NCBI GenBank assembly: GCA_023375785.1
Contig: SZWC01025864.1
Span: forward strand, 1 to 26,436
Length of the DNA stretch: 26,436 nucleotides
Source: Penium margaritaceum
Taxonomy: Eukaryota > Streptophyta > Zygnematophyceae > Desmidiales > Peniaceae
Direction: 5' to 3'
Shown: in pieces, positions 18,503 to 26,436 of the stretch
Numbering within the stretch: the first letter of the stretch is position 1
Layout of the letters: every line of letters begins with the position of its first letter
Translations under genes and position numbers: made by a program
Notes under the pieces: generated by a model
The model's input: the letters and a program-made list of their open reading frames with translations, nothing else
What the model was told of the DNA's origin: nothing
Database searches by the model: none

Positions 18503-19602
18503 CTCTCTAGCATTCTATCAATGGCCACCGACCACGTCCCCCATTTTGTGACTTCCTTATGGATGGGGGAGTCTAGGCCTGTAGATGGGTCCGTCTGGAC
18601 TTCCTCACCTATGGTCTGGTCTCCGGTCGATGACGACCCTGGTCATCATGGTATCTGGCACGGTAGCCTGGTCAGTATCCACAGGCGCTTCAGAGCATGT
18701 GCCTCCCTCAGCCCCATTGGAACCCCTGGTATCCGTGCCCATGCCATTCTCTAGGAGCACACATTTTCCCATGCATGTGTCGGTCCGCACTAGTACACCT
18801 TGTCCTCTTCTTGCGTTCGTCCCTATACCTACACCTGCACATAGCGTTGCGTTGGTCTCTCTTATCTCACCTGTGTCTATCCCTATCGTCTTAACCACGC
18901 CAATCTAGGCATCATCTACATCCCTACCCTCTTCTCCCAAGCCAACGACCTCTTTTGATATGCATCCACCGCTTGCCCTCCAGCCGGAGATGAGCACCTT
19001 GGACTTGGGTGACTCCATGAGCCCGGAGGTCACCTTCAATCACTGGCCTATAGGACTGTGCAAGCAACTGAATCAACCCCAAGAAACCCTACCTGTAGTG
19101 TTGAGAGAGAAGACTCTGGCACGAAGGGCCCCCTTGGTCTTAGTGTCCAAGTGGACTACATTGAGGTGCACCCATCGTGGCCTATCGGCCAACAGTATCT
19201 CGTGAGTCCTCGTTCACCTGCAATGTCGTAACTGACCTTGTCGTAGTCAAATCCATTCCTATGGTGTGTGTCGTAGCCACTTGGATCTCTCCCTTGACAG
19301 CATGATTGAGGCACGTTGATGGAGGCGCTCTTAACTGAGGATGCAGAATAGTTGTGCGTTGTTTGTGAGGATGAGCTTAGATTCATGCAAGAGCATGGTG
19401 TCTACGAGCTTGTTGAACTTTCACCTGGGTGGAAGGTCATAGATGCCAAGTGGATCTTCCGTAAGAAGGTGAAGCTCATGGCTCAATGGACGGCTACAAG
19501 GCTAGCTTGATGGCCAAGGGATTCTCAGTGGTTGAGGGTGTTCATTTTTTAGATACACTTGCATCTGTTGGCCGTATGGATGTCAACAACATTTTTCTTT
19601 GT
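18503..19602 (+). pseudogene. A2 pol continued: linker and start of RT
   Basis: It resumes directly after the CTCTC copy at the point where A2 was cut, with MATDHVP...MGESRPVDGSVW matching A1 (AADHVP...MGESSPVDGSDW). The linker repeats of A1 are present only in decayed form (SRSTHFPMHVSV, RTSTPCPLLAFV). RT begins near 19317: MEALLTEDAE, CEDELRFMQEHGVYELVEL, GWKVIDAKWIFRKKVKL, then YKASLMAKGFSVVEGVHFLD and MDVNNIFL. The hAT then interrupts it at 19602. Stops and one frameshift are visible. Confidence 0.8.
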
Positions 19603-19690
19603 CATGATTGTCCCTGGTTTTCGATGGAGGGCCCCTCCATCGACATTGGGACATCGATAAGCATCGATGTCCCATCGATGCCGATGGGAA
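19603..19690 (+). repeat. Left subterminal palindromes of the hAT
   Basis: Three adjacent hairpins: 19621-19643 (arms TCGATGGAGGG / CCCTCCATCGA, 1-nt centre), 19648-19673 (GGGACATCGAT / ATCGATGTCCC, 4-nt loop) and 19671-19688 (CCCATCG / CGATGGG, 4-nt loop). The CATCGATG octamer recurs at the right end of the element (23323-23382), so these are candidate transposase-binding sites. Confidence 0.8.
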
Positions 19691-20308
19691 CCCAGCGTGC
19701 ACTCCAGTCTGACCAAGAGACCCAGCGGCCCCTCAGACACAAGTGGACCCCTCAATTATTGGAAATTCCGAACGACGACGAGTTCGACTCTCGGCCATTT
19801 TTTTGGAAAACATTTTTTTCTTCCATATCTTTGTACAACTGTGTGGTTCTCAACGTGTGTACTTGCCATGTGGCATAGTAGGCCTGAATCAGCCTATTGG
19901 GCATGCCATGTGGCATCTCCACATGACAAAGCACATCAACATCCATGTTGTCCATTTGCTAGGAGATATGCTACGTCGCAATCAATACCATGCATTTTTC
20001 CAACCTGGCAACACGTCAACATTATTCTGCTACCATGGCTACATGCATTACCTCGTGACACTTCAATATCTTCCTCCTAGGATATCGTAGCCCTGGGATG
20101 CCCTGCAGGATCGACGGTTTCGATCCATTCGATCAAAACCGTCGATCTAAGGGTCGTGTCAAACTGACCCCCTTGTCGATTCGACCTGACCTCCGTCGCC
20201 GTCGCGACGACGGTCGGTTCGAATGGAGAGTGCAACAGAGAGGAGGCAGTCACACGCCTCCTCTCTCTTTGATGTCGGCCTCAACAATTAGCCGTCGCCG
20301 GCCAACTT
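19691..20308 (+). other. hAT 5' non-coding region with hairpins
   Basis: No convincing gene. It holds two direct copies of TGCCATGTGGCAT (19864-19876, 19904-19916), a hairpin with 17-bp arms and one mismatch (20109-20125 / 20131-20147, GATCGACGGTTTCGATC), and a perfect 11-bp hairpin AGAGAGGAGGC / GCCTCCTCTCT (20237-20247 / 20256-20266). It is presumably the promoter and untranslated region of the transposase; no clear TATA box was identified. Confidence 0.6.
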
Positions 20309-20323
20309 TTGAGGCCGTCCAGC

Positions 20324-22840
20324 ATGGGCTCTCAAGCAGGGAGCTCCGCCAATGTCTCTGTAGCATCAAGCCAGTTCGATGGGGCCAGTTGGAACCCACC
20401 AAAGAAGAAACCGCTCAGTGATGATTTCCTCACCAAAGAGCTCAGCAAGCACACTGAGTCGTGTCCCACAGAAGCCAAGAATCCAGGCTGGCGTTGCAGC
20501 TCATGTGGGAAGGAAGGCAGTGGGACATGTGATTGCATCCGCGGTCACTTTGCAGGCAACAACCCCAAGATCGGCAAGTGCCCGCATCCCCCGTCCCTGT
20601 GCCGAGATGTCCTCGGTTTGGAGCACTGCCCGCCCCCTGCTGGCTGGAAGCTGGTCAACGTCAGTTTGTACAAGGGAGAGGGGAAGGAGTGGTGCACAAA
20701 GGACAAGGTGGTGCAGTGGATCAAACTCTGGGAGAAGCAACAGCAGGCGGAGCGGGCAGCACTGGGTGGCTTGACTCTGGAGCCAGACAGTGNAACCATG
20801 GTACAGCACTCCGACCGGTCAAACAATGATTGCTGCCAGCTTAGCATTGTCAATCTGATGGCCATTGCTGCCCAACCCATCTCTTTTTGCCGTGAGGCCG
20901 TGCTCATGGAAGTTGTGAATAATGCGAAGAAGACCACCGCTGCTTTTTGGTTGCCTGCTAGGTCCACCGTAGTGGATGTCCTGCTTCCAAAATTCGACAA
21001 GGAACTCGAGGAGCTGGATGCTCCTCTGAAGCAAAGTTGGAGCACATACGGCTGCAGTCTAGTTGTGGATGAGTGGTCTGACCGTCAGGTCAGACCGATC
21101 CATAATGCTATGGCTGTCAACGCCATGTGTTCTGTCCACCTCTTTTTCCGCGATGCAAGTGGACTGACCGGAGACGTAGACCATGTTGCAAGCATGATTG
21201 AGGCTGCAATTGGCATTGTTGGGGAGGACAAGGTAGTTTCTGTCATCTGCAAAAATGCTTCTGTGAACAAGAAAGCTTTTTCTGATCTGAGGGTGAAGTT
21301 TCCTTGACTGTTTTTCCAGGGATGTTGTGCTCACAACATCGACCTAATCATGAAGGATGTGGGAAAGTCTTCTTGGGGGTCAAGTGTGATTGGGCGGTGT
21401 GAGAAGATTGTGGCCTTTTTCAGGAACAATGCTATGCCCCGGACGTGGCTGGCGGAGAGGACGGGAGGGAATGTGTTGAAAGTGCGCTATGACAACCACT
21501 TTGCCTTGGTCTTCTCCATGGTGGACAGACTGCTGGAGCCGCGGGATGAGCTCGAGACATTCGTTGGCTTGGATGTTTAGAAGACGATTGGTTCTCACAG
21601 GGATGCTTCATTTCGGTCAAGGAAGCAGGAGATGAGACGTTTCATTAGGAGAAGGGCCTTCTGGCTGCAGGTGCGTCAATTTATGGAGCTACTGCTGAGT
21701 CAGCAACCCTGAGTGCGAACGTGTATTTTCCACCTGAACATTTGATGAAGGAAATAGGGGCTTTCCAGAAGGCACAGACGATGGTAGTGAATGACGATGG
21801 TGGTGAGTGACCCTATGGTCACTCCGCGGAGGAATGTAAAGGCGATCGCTGCAGTTGCCAAGGTACAGTGTGGTACAATGTCTGCGGTGGAGTGGCATGT
21901 CAATTACATGTGCCACCTACCTGTGCTGAGGGATGTTGCACTGAAGGTGTTGTCATAGCCATGCTCATCATCTGAATGCGAACGTGTCTTTTCCATGCTC
22001 ATCCACACAGCCAGGCGCAACAGGCTAAAAGTGGAGACATTGGAGCTACTGGTACGGTGCAACGTGCGACTGCGGAAGCAGTATGGGCGCATTGGGAGAA
22101 AGGCAGCAGGGGGGCTTGCGGCACCAGCAGCAGCATAAGCAAAATAAGCAGCAGAGGCAGATGAAGGAGAGGCAAATGGAAGTGAGGATGATGGTGACAT
22201 CATGGAAGAAGAGGGGGTTCTTAGTGAGCCGGAGGAAGACATGGAGAGTGATGACGAGGAGGGCGAAGATGAGGAGAAAGAGAAAGCAGAGGTAGAAGAT
22301 GATGTTGTGGAAGTGATGGCATCCGTTTGTGTCATGAATGACATGCCAGGACTTCCACATGTACGGCATGTCCGTGTCCATGAACAAGAGAATCCAGCAA
22401 CCAGGAATGCTCCTGGGGAACAGGGGATGGGTAATGAGGAGGACTTCGGTGAGGGAGAGGAGAACCTGGATGAGGGTGCTAAAAGAGAGCAAGGTGAGGG
22501 AGGAGAGAAGGAGGCTAATGCAGCAGACAAGGGAGATGAGAGAGCAAGAGAAAGGGGCGAAGGTGGACAGGAAGGAGAAGAGGGTCAGGAGAGTGATGCA
22601 CCTGCCAGTGTTGCTGGTGAAACATCAGGATCAGGTGCAGATGTGATGGATGTTGTAGCATCACCAACACGCAGAGGGGAATCCACTGGAGCATCCTGGG
22701 TTGGCCCTGCCAATACTGTTGCAGGAAGAGGAAAAGCACCAACTGCAACAGCTAAAGCAACAACAGTCAAACGCTCCGAAGCAACAGCAATTGCTGTAGC
22801 AAGCAAGGCTGTAAAGCGCAAGCAGGCTACAAAGAAGTAG
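20324..22840 (+). pseudogene. hAT transposase with BED-like finger and DUF659-like domain
   Basis: The start at 20324 (MGSQAGSSANVSVASSQ) is preferred over 20309 because of its flow into PPKKKPLSDD, a likely nuclear signal. A BED-like finger follows (WRCSSCGKEGSGTCDCIRGH, FAGNNPKIGKCPHPP). The DUF659-like core has CSLVVDEWSD (first Asp 21068-21070), VVSVICKNASVNKKA where the usual TDNA Asp is Lys (21251-21253), and CCAHNIDLIMKDVGK. The dimerisation region reads VALKVLS-stop-PCSSSECERVFSM, then RRNRLKVETLELLVRCNVRL. Stops: TGA 21305, TAG 21578, TGA 21710, TAG 21956; a frameshift stretch lies at about 21640-21790. The C-terminal tail is open for 212 codons (22202-22840): Glu/Asp/Gly-rich, then Ala/Thr/Lys-rich ending KRKQATKK. 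The N at 20793 falls in the coding region. Confidence 0.85.
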
Positions 22841-23405
22841 AAGTTGTCGCAACAACTACTAGTGCATGACATGTTCTCTACAAAATGACCATGATGTTTT
22901 CAAATTTCAAGTAATACATTGTCTTCATTCTCCCTTTCTGCACCCTTCCACTATAGTGATGGAATGTTTGGCCCTCTCTGTTGTGTCTAATGTAGTACAA
23001 GCTAAGTAGAAAATGTGAGTTATGTATGGTTATAGATAATGGTGGCTGTGCAATGCAATGCAAGCAACAACAGTTCATTAATAATGGTGCAATAACAGCT
23101 CAGTGCAATGCTATGCAAACTGTCTTAAGGTGTGTTCAGTGCANAAAGCATGGCATGCTTAAAGTGACAGAAAATAACATGATAGCATGGGAAAACAGGT
23201 CAAACACATGGGCTGAAACTGTTTTCTGTGAAAGTGCACCTGTTCTTATCTTTATTTCGGTGTTCATGACCACTGATGTCTAGGCTTTGGTGGCCATTTT
23301 AGGCTCTTACATGTGCAGTCACATCGATGTCCCTGGAGACAGGTCCATCGATGTACCGATGGGCATCGATGGGCGTCGATGTCTGATGGTCCAAGGTCAA
23401 CACAG
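22841..23405 (+). other. hAT 3' non-coding and right subterminal region
   Basis: No gene seen. The first ~480 bp is A/T-richer than the coding part, with repeated TGCAATGC-like words (23050-23120) and an N at 23144. The last ~85 bp contain CATCGATG at about 23323, 23346 and 23364 plus GTCGATG at about 23376, mirroring the left end. It finishes GGTCAACACAG at the target duplication. Confidence 0.65.
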
Positions 23406-23413
23406 TCCTTTGT

Positions 23414-23620
23414 GCTACACTAAAGCAGGAGATCTACATGGTCCAACCACCTTGCTTCAAGGTCAGTGACAAGTTTTGGTTGTAATCCCTGTGTACATAT
23501 GTCCGTTACGGTTGTGGCCATGAGTGTGAAGGGCATGCCAACCTGACGGATGGTGTTGCATGCTGATCCATAGGCTACACGGCTATCTAATTGTGCTTCC
23601 CCACATGGTCGCTCAGGCCT
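23414..23620 (+). pseudogene. A2 pol tail: RT fragment after the hAT
   Basis: Directly after the duplication the frame reads KQEIYMVQPPCFKVSDKFWL, matching EEEIYMVQPPGFEVGDKVW of A1; a TAA follows. Weaker DNA similarity continues to about 23620, including CTAATTGTG at the position of LLIV after the RT DD box. RNase H and the 3' LTR of A2 are missing. Confidence 0.7.
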
Positions 23621-24045
23621 CTTGGTGGCATGCCCATACTCGGCTTCCCTCCTGGTCACTTATCTTTACAAGACCCATACGGGTCCTCACCTTCCACCCT
23701 GCTTCTTGGAATATGTCAAGATAGACCTGTTTTGTGCCTACAAATATTAGTTTGTAAGACTTGGTTTTCTGGGTTGTAACATGTGTGGCCATGCCGCTTT
23801 GTTTTGCAGAGCATAGGGTGACTTTTCCCTCAAGCATTCGAGTGAAAGAGCAAGCCTCATTCGAAGGCTCAATCGCTTGCTCAAGCATGCTCTCTAGTAG
23901 GTGGCTGAGACTAGAACTATCTTTTGTTACTTCAGCACTTGTACTTTTCCTTCCTTTTTGCACAAACTACATCTGAGCCTACCATGGCCTATGACTTATG
24001 GATTGGAGTGGTAAAATTCCCATTTCAAACTTATTGTGTCTGTGA

Positions 24046-24057
24046 TGGTATCAAAGC
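24046..24057 (+). other. Primer binding site of element C (tRNA-iMet 3' end)
   Basis: TGGTATCAAAGC matches the plant initiator tRNA-Met 3'-end primer site. The preceding bases are TCTGTGA rather than a clean ...CA, so the LTR end is decayed or a few bases off. Gag-like coding downstream supports the call. Confidence 0.7.
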
Positions 24058-24480
24058 TAGGCTGTAGGGCCATGGCAAAGGGGAGCTTGTGGCAAACGGA
24101 AAAGATGGCGACGGCCCGTGTGTAGACCTTGAACAGCGTCCTTGGCTCCTAGAGCCAGCAAGGACCAGAGACCCGAACTGACTCACCCTGTCTGCCGAGT
24201 GCGTAGTTGCAGAGGCCCTCAGTGAAGTCCTGAGGTGAGGTGAAGGACCGAATGACCTTCCTAAGGGGGATAGCTTCGGCACTAAAAGCGCCATCAGGGG
24301 TGTCATTCGGCCCTCCCACTAGCTAGGGACAACCCAGAAAGAGGCAGGAGAGTGCCGCCAGGCAGCCAAGGACGTCCTCTCCAAATACTATTTGCCCCTT
24401 ACTTTGACCCTATCCCTTTCCCCTCCCATTCCTCTCTCCTAGTGATAGATAGCCCTGGCAACCTGAGGGCACCATTTTCA
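24058..24480 (+). other. Element C leader
   Basis: Between the primer site and the gag-like region I see no supported gene, RNA or repeat. It is presumably untranslated leader plus the degraded gag start. Confidence 0.4.
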
Positions 24481-25425
24481 TCTCCAGTAAAGCCGGAGAT
24501 GAATTGCTGCCAAATTGTTCTGGAACCATCGTGGGACCCTAGAAAAGCATGGGTCGGCCCAGAATTCCAACCAACTCTGGTGCCGGCTCCGATGCTGGTG
24601 ACGGCACCGGAGCAGGGGCCACTGGCGGGGCCACCTCCACCGTTGTCACCTGGGAGATTCTCAACTAAGGGTTGGTGCAGAAGGATCTGGCACCACCTCC
24701 ATCAGGCATGCAAGATTTCATGTCCTGAAAAGCCATGCTCTCGTGATGGAAAGCGGAGCACGAGCGTTCAATGCTCTTGTCCGTGCTCTTCTAGTAGAGT
24801 AACAGTCCTCTATTTATCACTTCCGCTTTGGCGGTAGCGGTGAAGAGCTGGAAAATCCCCGTAGTGGAGCTGCTTGCCCTTGCAACGCCTGGAAGCACTT
24901 GAAGACACACAAAGAGGGCCAGGGAATGGTTCTTCTCATCTCCTTGCACAATCAGTTGTGTACCCTGCGCCCAAAGCGAGGAGCTCCTATCGCGGATTAT
25001 TGGGATGCTGCCACGGACATTCATCGACATATCTTGGGTCTTAGTGTTGTGTGCTCTGTCTTGGAATGGTTGGATCTAGTGCTACTTCACCTAGGGGAAC
25101 TAAGGAATTATGACATACACAACTTCAGAAGCCACGTGTTGCAGACACTAAGAGTGTTGAGCTGGAGCACGTCTTCACTGAACTACACCACTATGAAGAC
25201 AACTTGCAAGGCGAGGTACACAGCATAGAAGCCTCAGCACCAAGCGCTAACGTTCACCAGGGCGCAGGCCCCTCCTACTCCATGCAGACAAGTGGAAGAG
25301 GCAGAGGAGTGAGAGGCACCCAAGGTGGATGAGGTCACGGTCGAGGATGGGAAGCAGAAAACTGGACCTAGAGTCATTGTTGCAAGATCGGGTACTTTTG
25401 ACAAGCATGCCCAGCACTACAGCGT
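24481..25425 (+). pseudogene. Element C gag region
   Basis: A Pro-rich N-terminal stretch (VTAPEQGPLAGPPPPLSPG) leads through frameshifts to AWKHLKTHKEGQGMVLLISL and HNQLCTLRPKRGAPIADYWD, then DLVLLHLGELRNYDIHNF. This follows the copia gag pattern (AWD.L...., L..QL..L..G.S..EY, IL.GL...YD.F). A degraded zinc knuckle SHCCKIGYFDKHAQHY lies at about 25375-25425. Several stops, including TAG, interrupt it. Confidence 0.65.
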
Positions 25426-25902
25426 ATCATGGAGCAATGACAACAACAGCAGCAGCAACACCATCAGTAGCATCAACATTAGCAGTAGTTTTGCCAGGTG
25501 ACAAAGCATCAGAATCTTCAGCCGACTCCAAGTCATCGGCTTCATCCTCAGACCTGGACAGCACAGCCGCTGGTTGGGTGGTGTGTCACTGCCCATCGGG
25601 GTGGTCACATTTGTTCCACCAGAGCTGTCATCACCAATGAACCCATCAGCCCCACTTCAGCTCTATCACCCTTTCCAGGATATGTCTATGTGCCACCGAC
25701 TCTTTTGTGAGTCCCAGCATAGGCTCAACGCGCATATTCGGAGGTGACCAAGATACAGCAGCCAATTGTGCCACCACTGGCGGCAAGATGAAGCACGCCC
25801 ATGGAGCTGAACACCCTTGAGCCCACTTCAATGCCACAACAGTCAGGTTAGCGGTAAGGCTGCACACATGTTACCACCACACACTAGTTGCTGCTGTATG
25901 AG

Positions 25903-26122
25903 TGGTTGTTTGATGTAGGAACATGACATCACATGTCACCAGATCTTCGGTTTTTGTTACTCGGAATGTGCCGCATGACATGGGGGGTGTGCGCACAAGG
26001 TCAAGGGAAGTGCTAATTTTCTAGGGTGTGAGGACTGTTGCATTACAAGCTCCCGGTGGGGTGCTTTTGATGACAAGTGTCTTGTATGTGCCGTGGCTAT
26101 ACATGAATCTACTCTATGGGGG
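25903..26122 (+). pseudogene. Element C protease-like active site and following segment
   Basis: WLFDVGT-stop-HHMSPD starts at 25903 and fits the copia protease box (W.LDSGA..HM). The Asp is kept, the Ser is Val, and a TGA (25924-25926) falls inside. Near 26070, VLLMTSVLYVPWLYMNLL corresponds to L.DVLYVP.L..NLLS. A one-base frame change occurs near 26118-26122. Confidence 0.65.
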
Positions 26123-26436
26123 CAATTGAACCGCCAGATTAATGTTTCCGCGCTCACGCAAAAACAATGTTTCATGCTCTTTGATATGATTGGCATGTTT
26201 TTGGCTGATGGACCACTCCATACTGACATGCTATACAAATTGACCCCCTTTCCGTTCATCCAGAACAACTCAAACAGACCTCTAGTGTACATCATGACAG
26301 ATATAGAGTCACAGCACATAGAGCTCTTTCATCGCCGCCTAGTTCACCGCAACACCGACATGGGCGTAGAGCTTCTTAAACATGCCCCCTCACATGGACT
26401 GTTTCCCGCTTACTGTCCTCGTGGTCTTAAGGCTGA
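26123..26436 (+). CDS. Element C pre-integrase segment, cut by the window end
   Basis: The frame from 26123 is open to the edge. It reads QLNRQINVSALTQKQCFMLF, then MLYKLTPFPFIQ and IELFHRRLVHRNTDMGVELL. The last part matches the GAG-pre-integrase motif (LWH.RLGH....L..L) with Phe for Trp and Val for Gly. A continuation into integrase is expected beyond the window. It is part of pol, not an independent gene; frame breaks upstream suggest the element is inactive. Confidence 0.65.

Larger units (their letters stand above)
19603..23405 (+). mobile_element. hAT-superfamily DNA transposon, decayed
   Basis: It is flanked by TTCTTTGT (19595-19602) and TCCTTTGT (23406-23413), an 8-bp duplication with one mismatch, the size typical of hAT. 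Removing the insert joins A2 RT codons in line with the A1 copy. Termini CATGATTGTCCCTGG and, inverted, CTGTGTTGACCTTGG match at 9 of 15 positions, a degraded terminal inverted repeat. It encodes a hAT transposase with stops. Total length is 3803 bp. Confidence 0.88.
7780..23620 (+). mobile_element. Ty1/copia-like element A2, same family as A1, split by two insertions
   Basis: Plus-strand pieces align with A1 in order: leader (8575-8763), gag (8764-10618), protease/pre-integrase (10619-11285), integrase (11286-12146), linker and RT start (18503-19602), and a short RT tail (23414 to about 23620). Element B sits between the fourth and fifth pieces, the hAT between the fifth and sixth. Neither a 5' LTR nor a primer site could be found, and RNase H and the 3' LTR are absent, presumably lost where element C begins. 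Both outer limits are approximate. Confidence 0.8.
23717..26436 (+). mobile_element. Copia-like element C, 5' part only
   Basis: A plus-strand primer site at 24046, gag-like, protease-like and pre-integrase segments follow in order and run off the window. The 5' LTR should end near 24045; its start is unknown. TGTCAAGATAGACC at 23717 is one possible start. No second LTR lies in the window to check it. Reading frames are broken in gag and protease, open in the last ~310 bp. Confidence 0.65.

Noticed and set aside
18389..18754. A 121-codon plus-strand frame
   Set aside because: It starts inside the 3' LTR of B and reads across the target duplication into A2; the fusion is accidental.
20545..21045. 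A 166-codon minus-strand frame and other frames opposite the hAT transposase
   Set aside because: They are shadows of the transposase frame, which has recognisable BED-like and DUF659-like motifs.
21295..21320. A possible 3' splice site (CTTGACTGTTTTTCCAG) in the hAT transposase
   Set aside because: The flanking residues read straight through in one frame with the expected hAT order up to CCAHNIDL, so a point mutation to TGA explains the stop without an intron.
21904..22530. A 208-codon minus-strand Ser/Pro-rich frame
   Set aside because: It is the complement of the Glu/Asp-rich transposase tail; Ser/Pro runs follow from GAG/GAA-rich codons read backwards.

Overview
This window is a pile of transposable-element wreckage. 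I see no intact host gene, tRNA, rRNA or CRISPR array. The host is most likely a plant or charophyte alga (streptophyte nuclear genome). The evidence is several Ty1/copia elements, two with initiator-Met tRNA 3'-end primer sites of the plant type (TGGTATCA...), and a hAT transposon with a BED-like zinc finger and a DUF659-like domain. I cannot name the species.

Layout. (1) 1-264 is an unassigned flank. (2) 265-7611, minus strand: copia-like element A1. It has a 404-bp 3' LTR, polypurine tract, pol (RNase H, RT, repeat-rich linker, integrase, protease), gag, a triplet-rich leader, a primer binding site and a candidate 5' LTR. (3) About 7780-23620, plus strand: A2, a second, diverged copy of the same family, head to head with A1. 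Two later insertions split it. (4) 12147-18502, plus strand: copia element B of another family, with 961/965-bp LTRs and a perfect 5-bp target duplication (CTCTC), inserted in the A2 pol linker. (5) 19603-23405: a hAT transposon flanked by an 8-bp duplication with one mismatch, inserted in A2's RT region. (6) About 23717 to the end, plus strand: the start of a further copia-like element, C (primer site, gag, protease, pre-integrase domain), cut by the window edge.

All the elements look dead. Reading frames carry stops and frameshifts, and many catalytic residues are replaced: protease Asp to Asn in A1 and to Glu in A2; integrase and RT Asp to Tyr and RNase H Glu to Lys in B; the second hAT Asp to Lys. 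The least decayed stretches are B's RT and RNase H, the N-terminal half of the hAT transposase, and its long charged C-terminal tail.

Points most worth a second look: B appears to be primed by the anticodon region of initiator tRNA-Met (half-tRNA priming) while A1 and C use the tRNA 3' end; the hAT has CATCGATG palindromes at both ends and an unusual acidic-then-basic C-terminal extension; A1 carries a 298-bp tandem duplication in RT joined at an N; the two A1 LTRs share their downstream part but not U3; and in-frame stops in B pol are mostly TAG. Domain calls come from reading translated motifs by eye; no database search was run.
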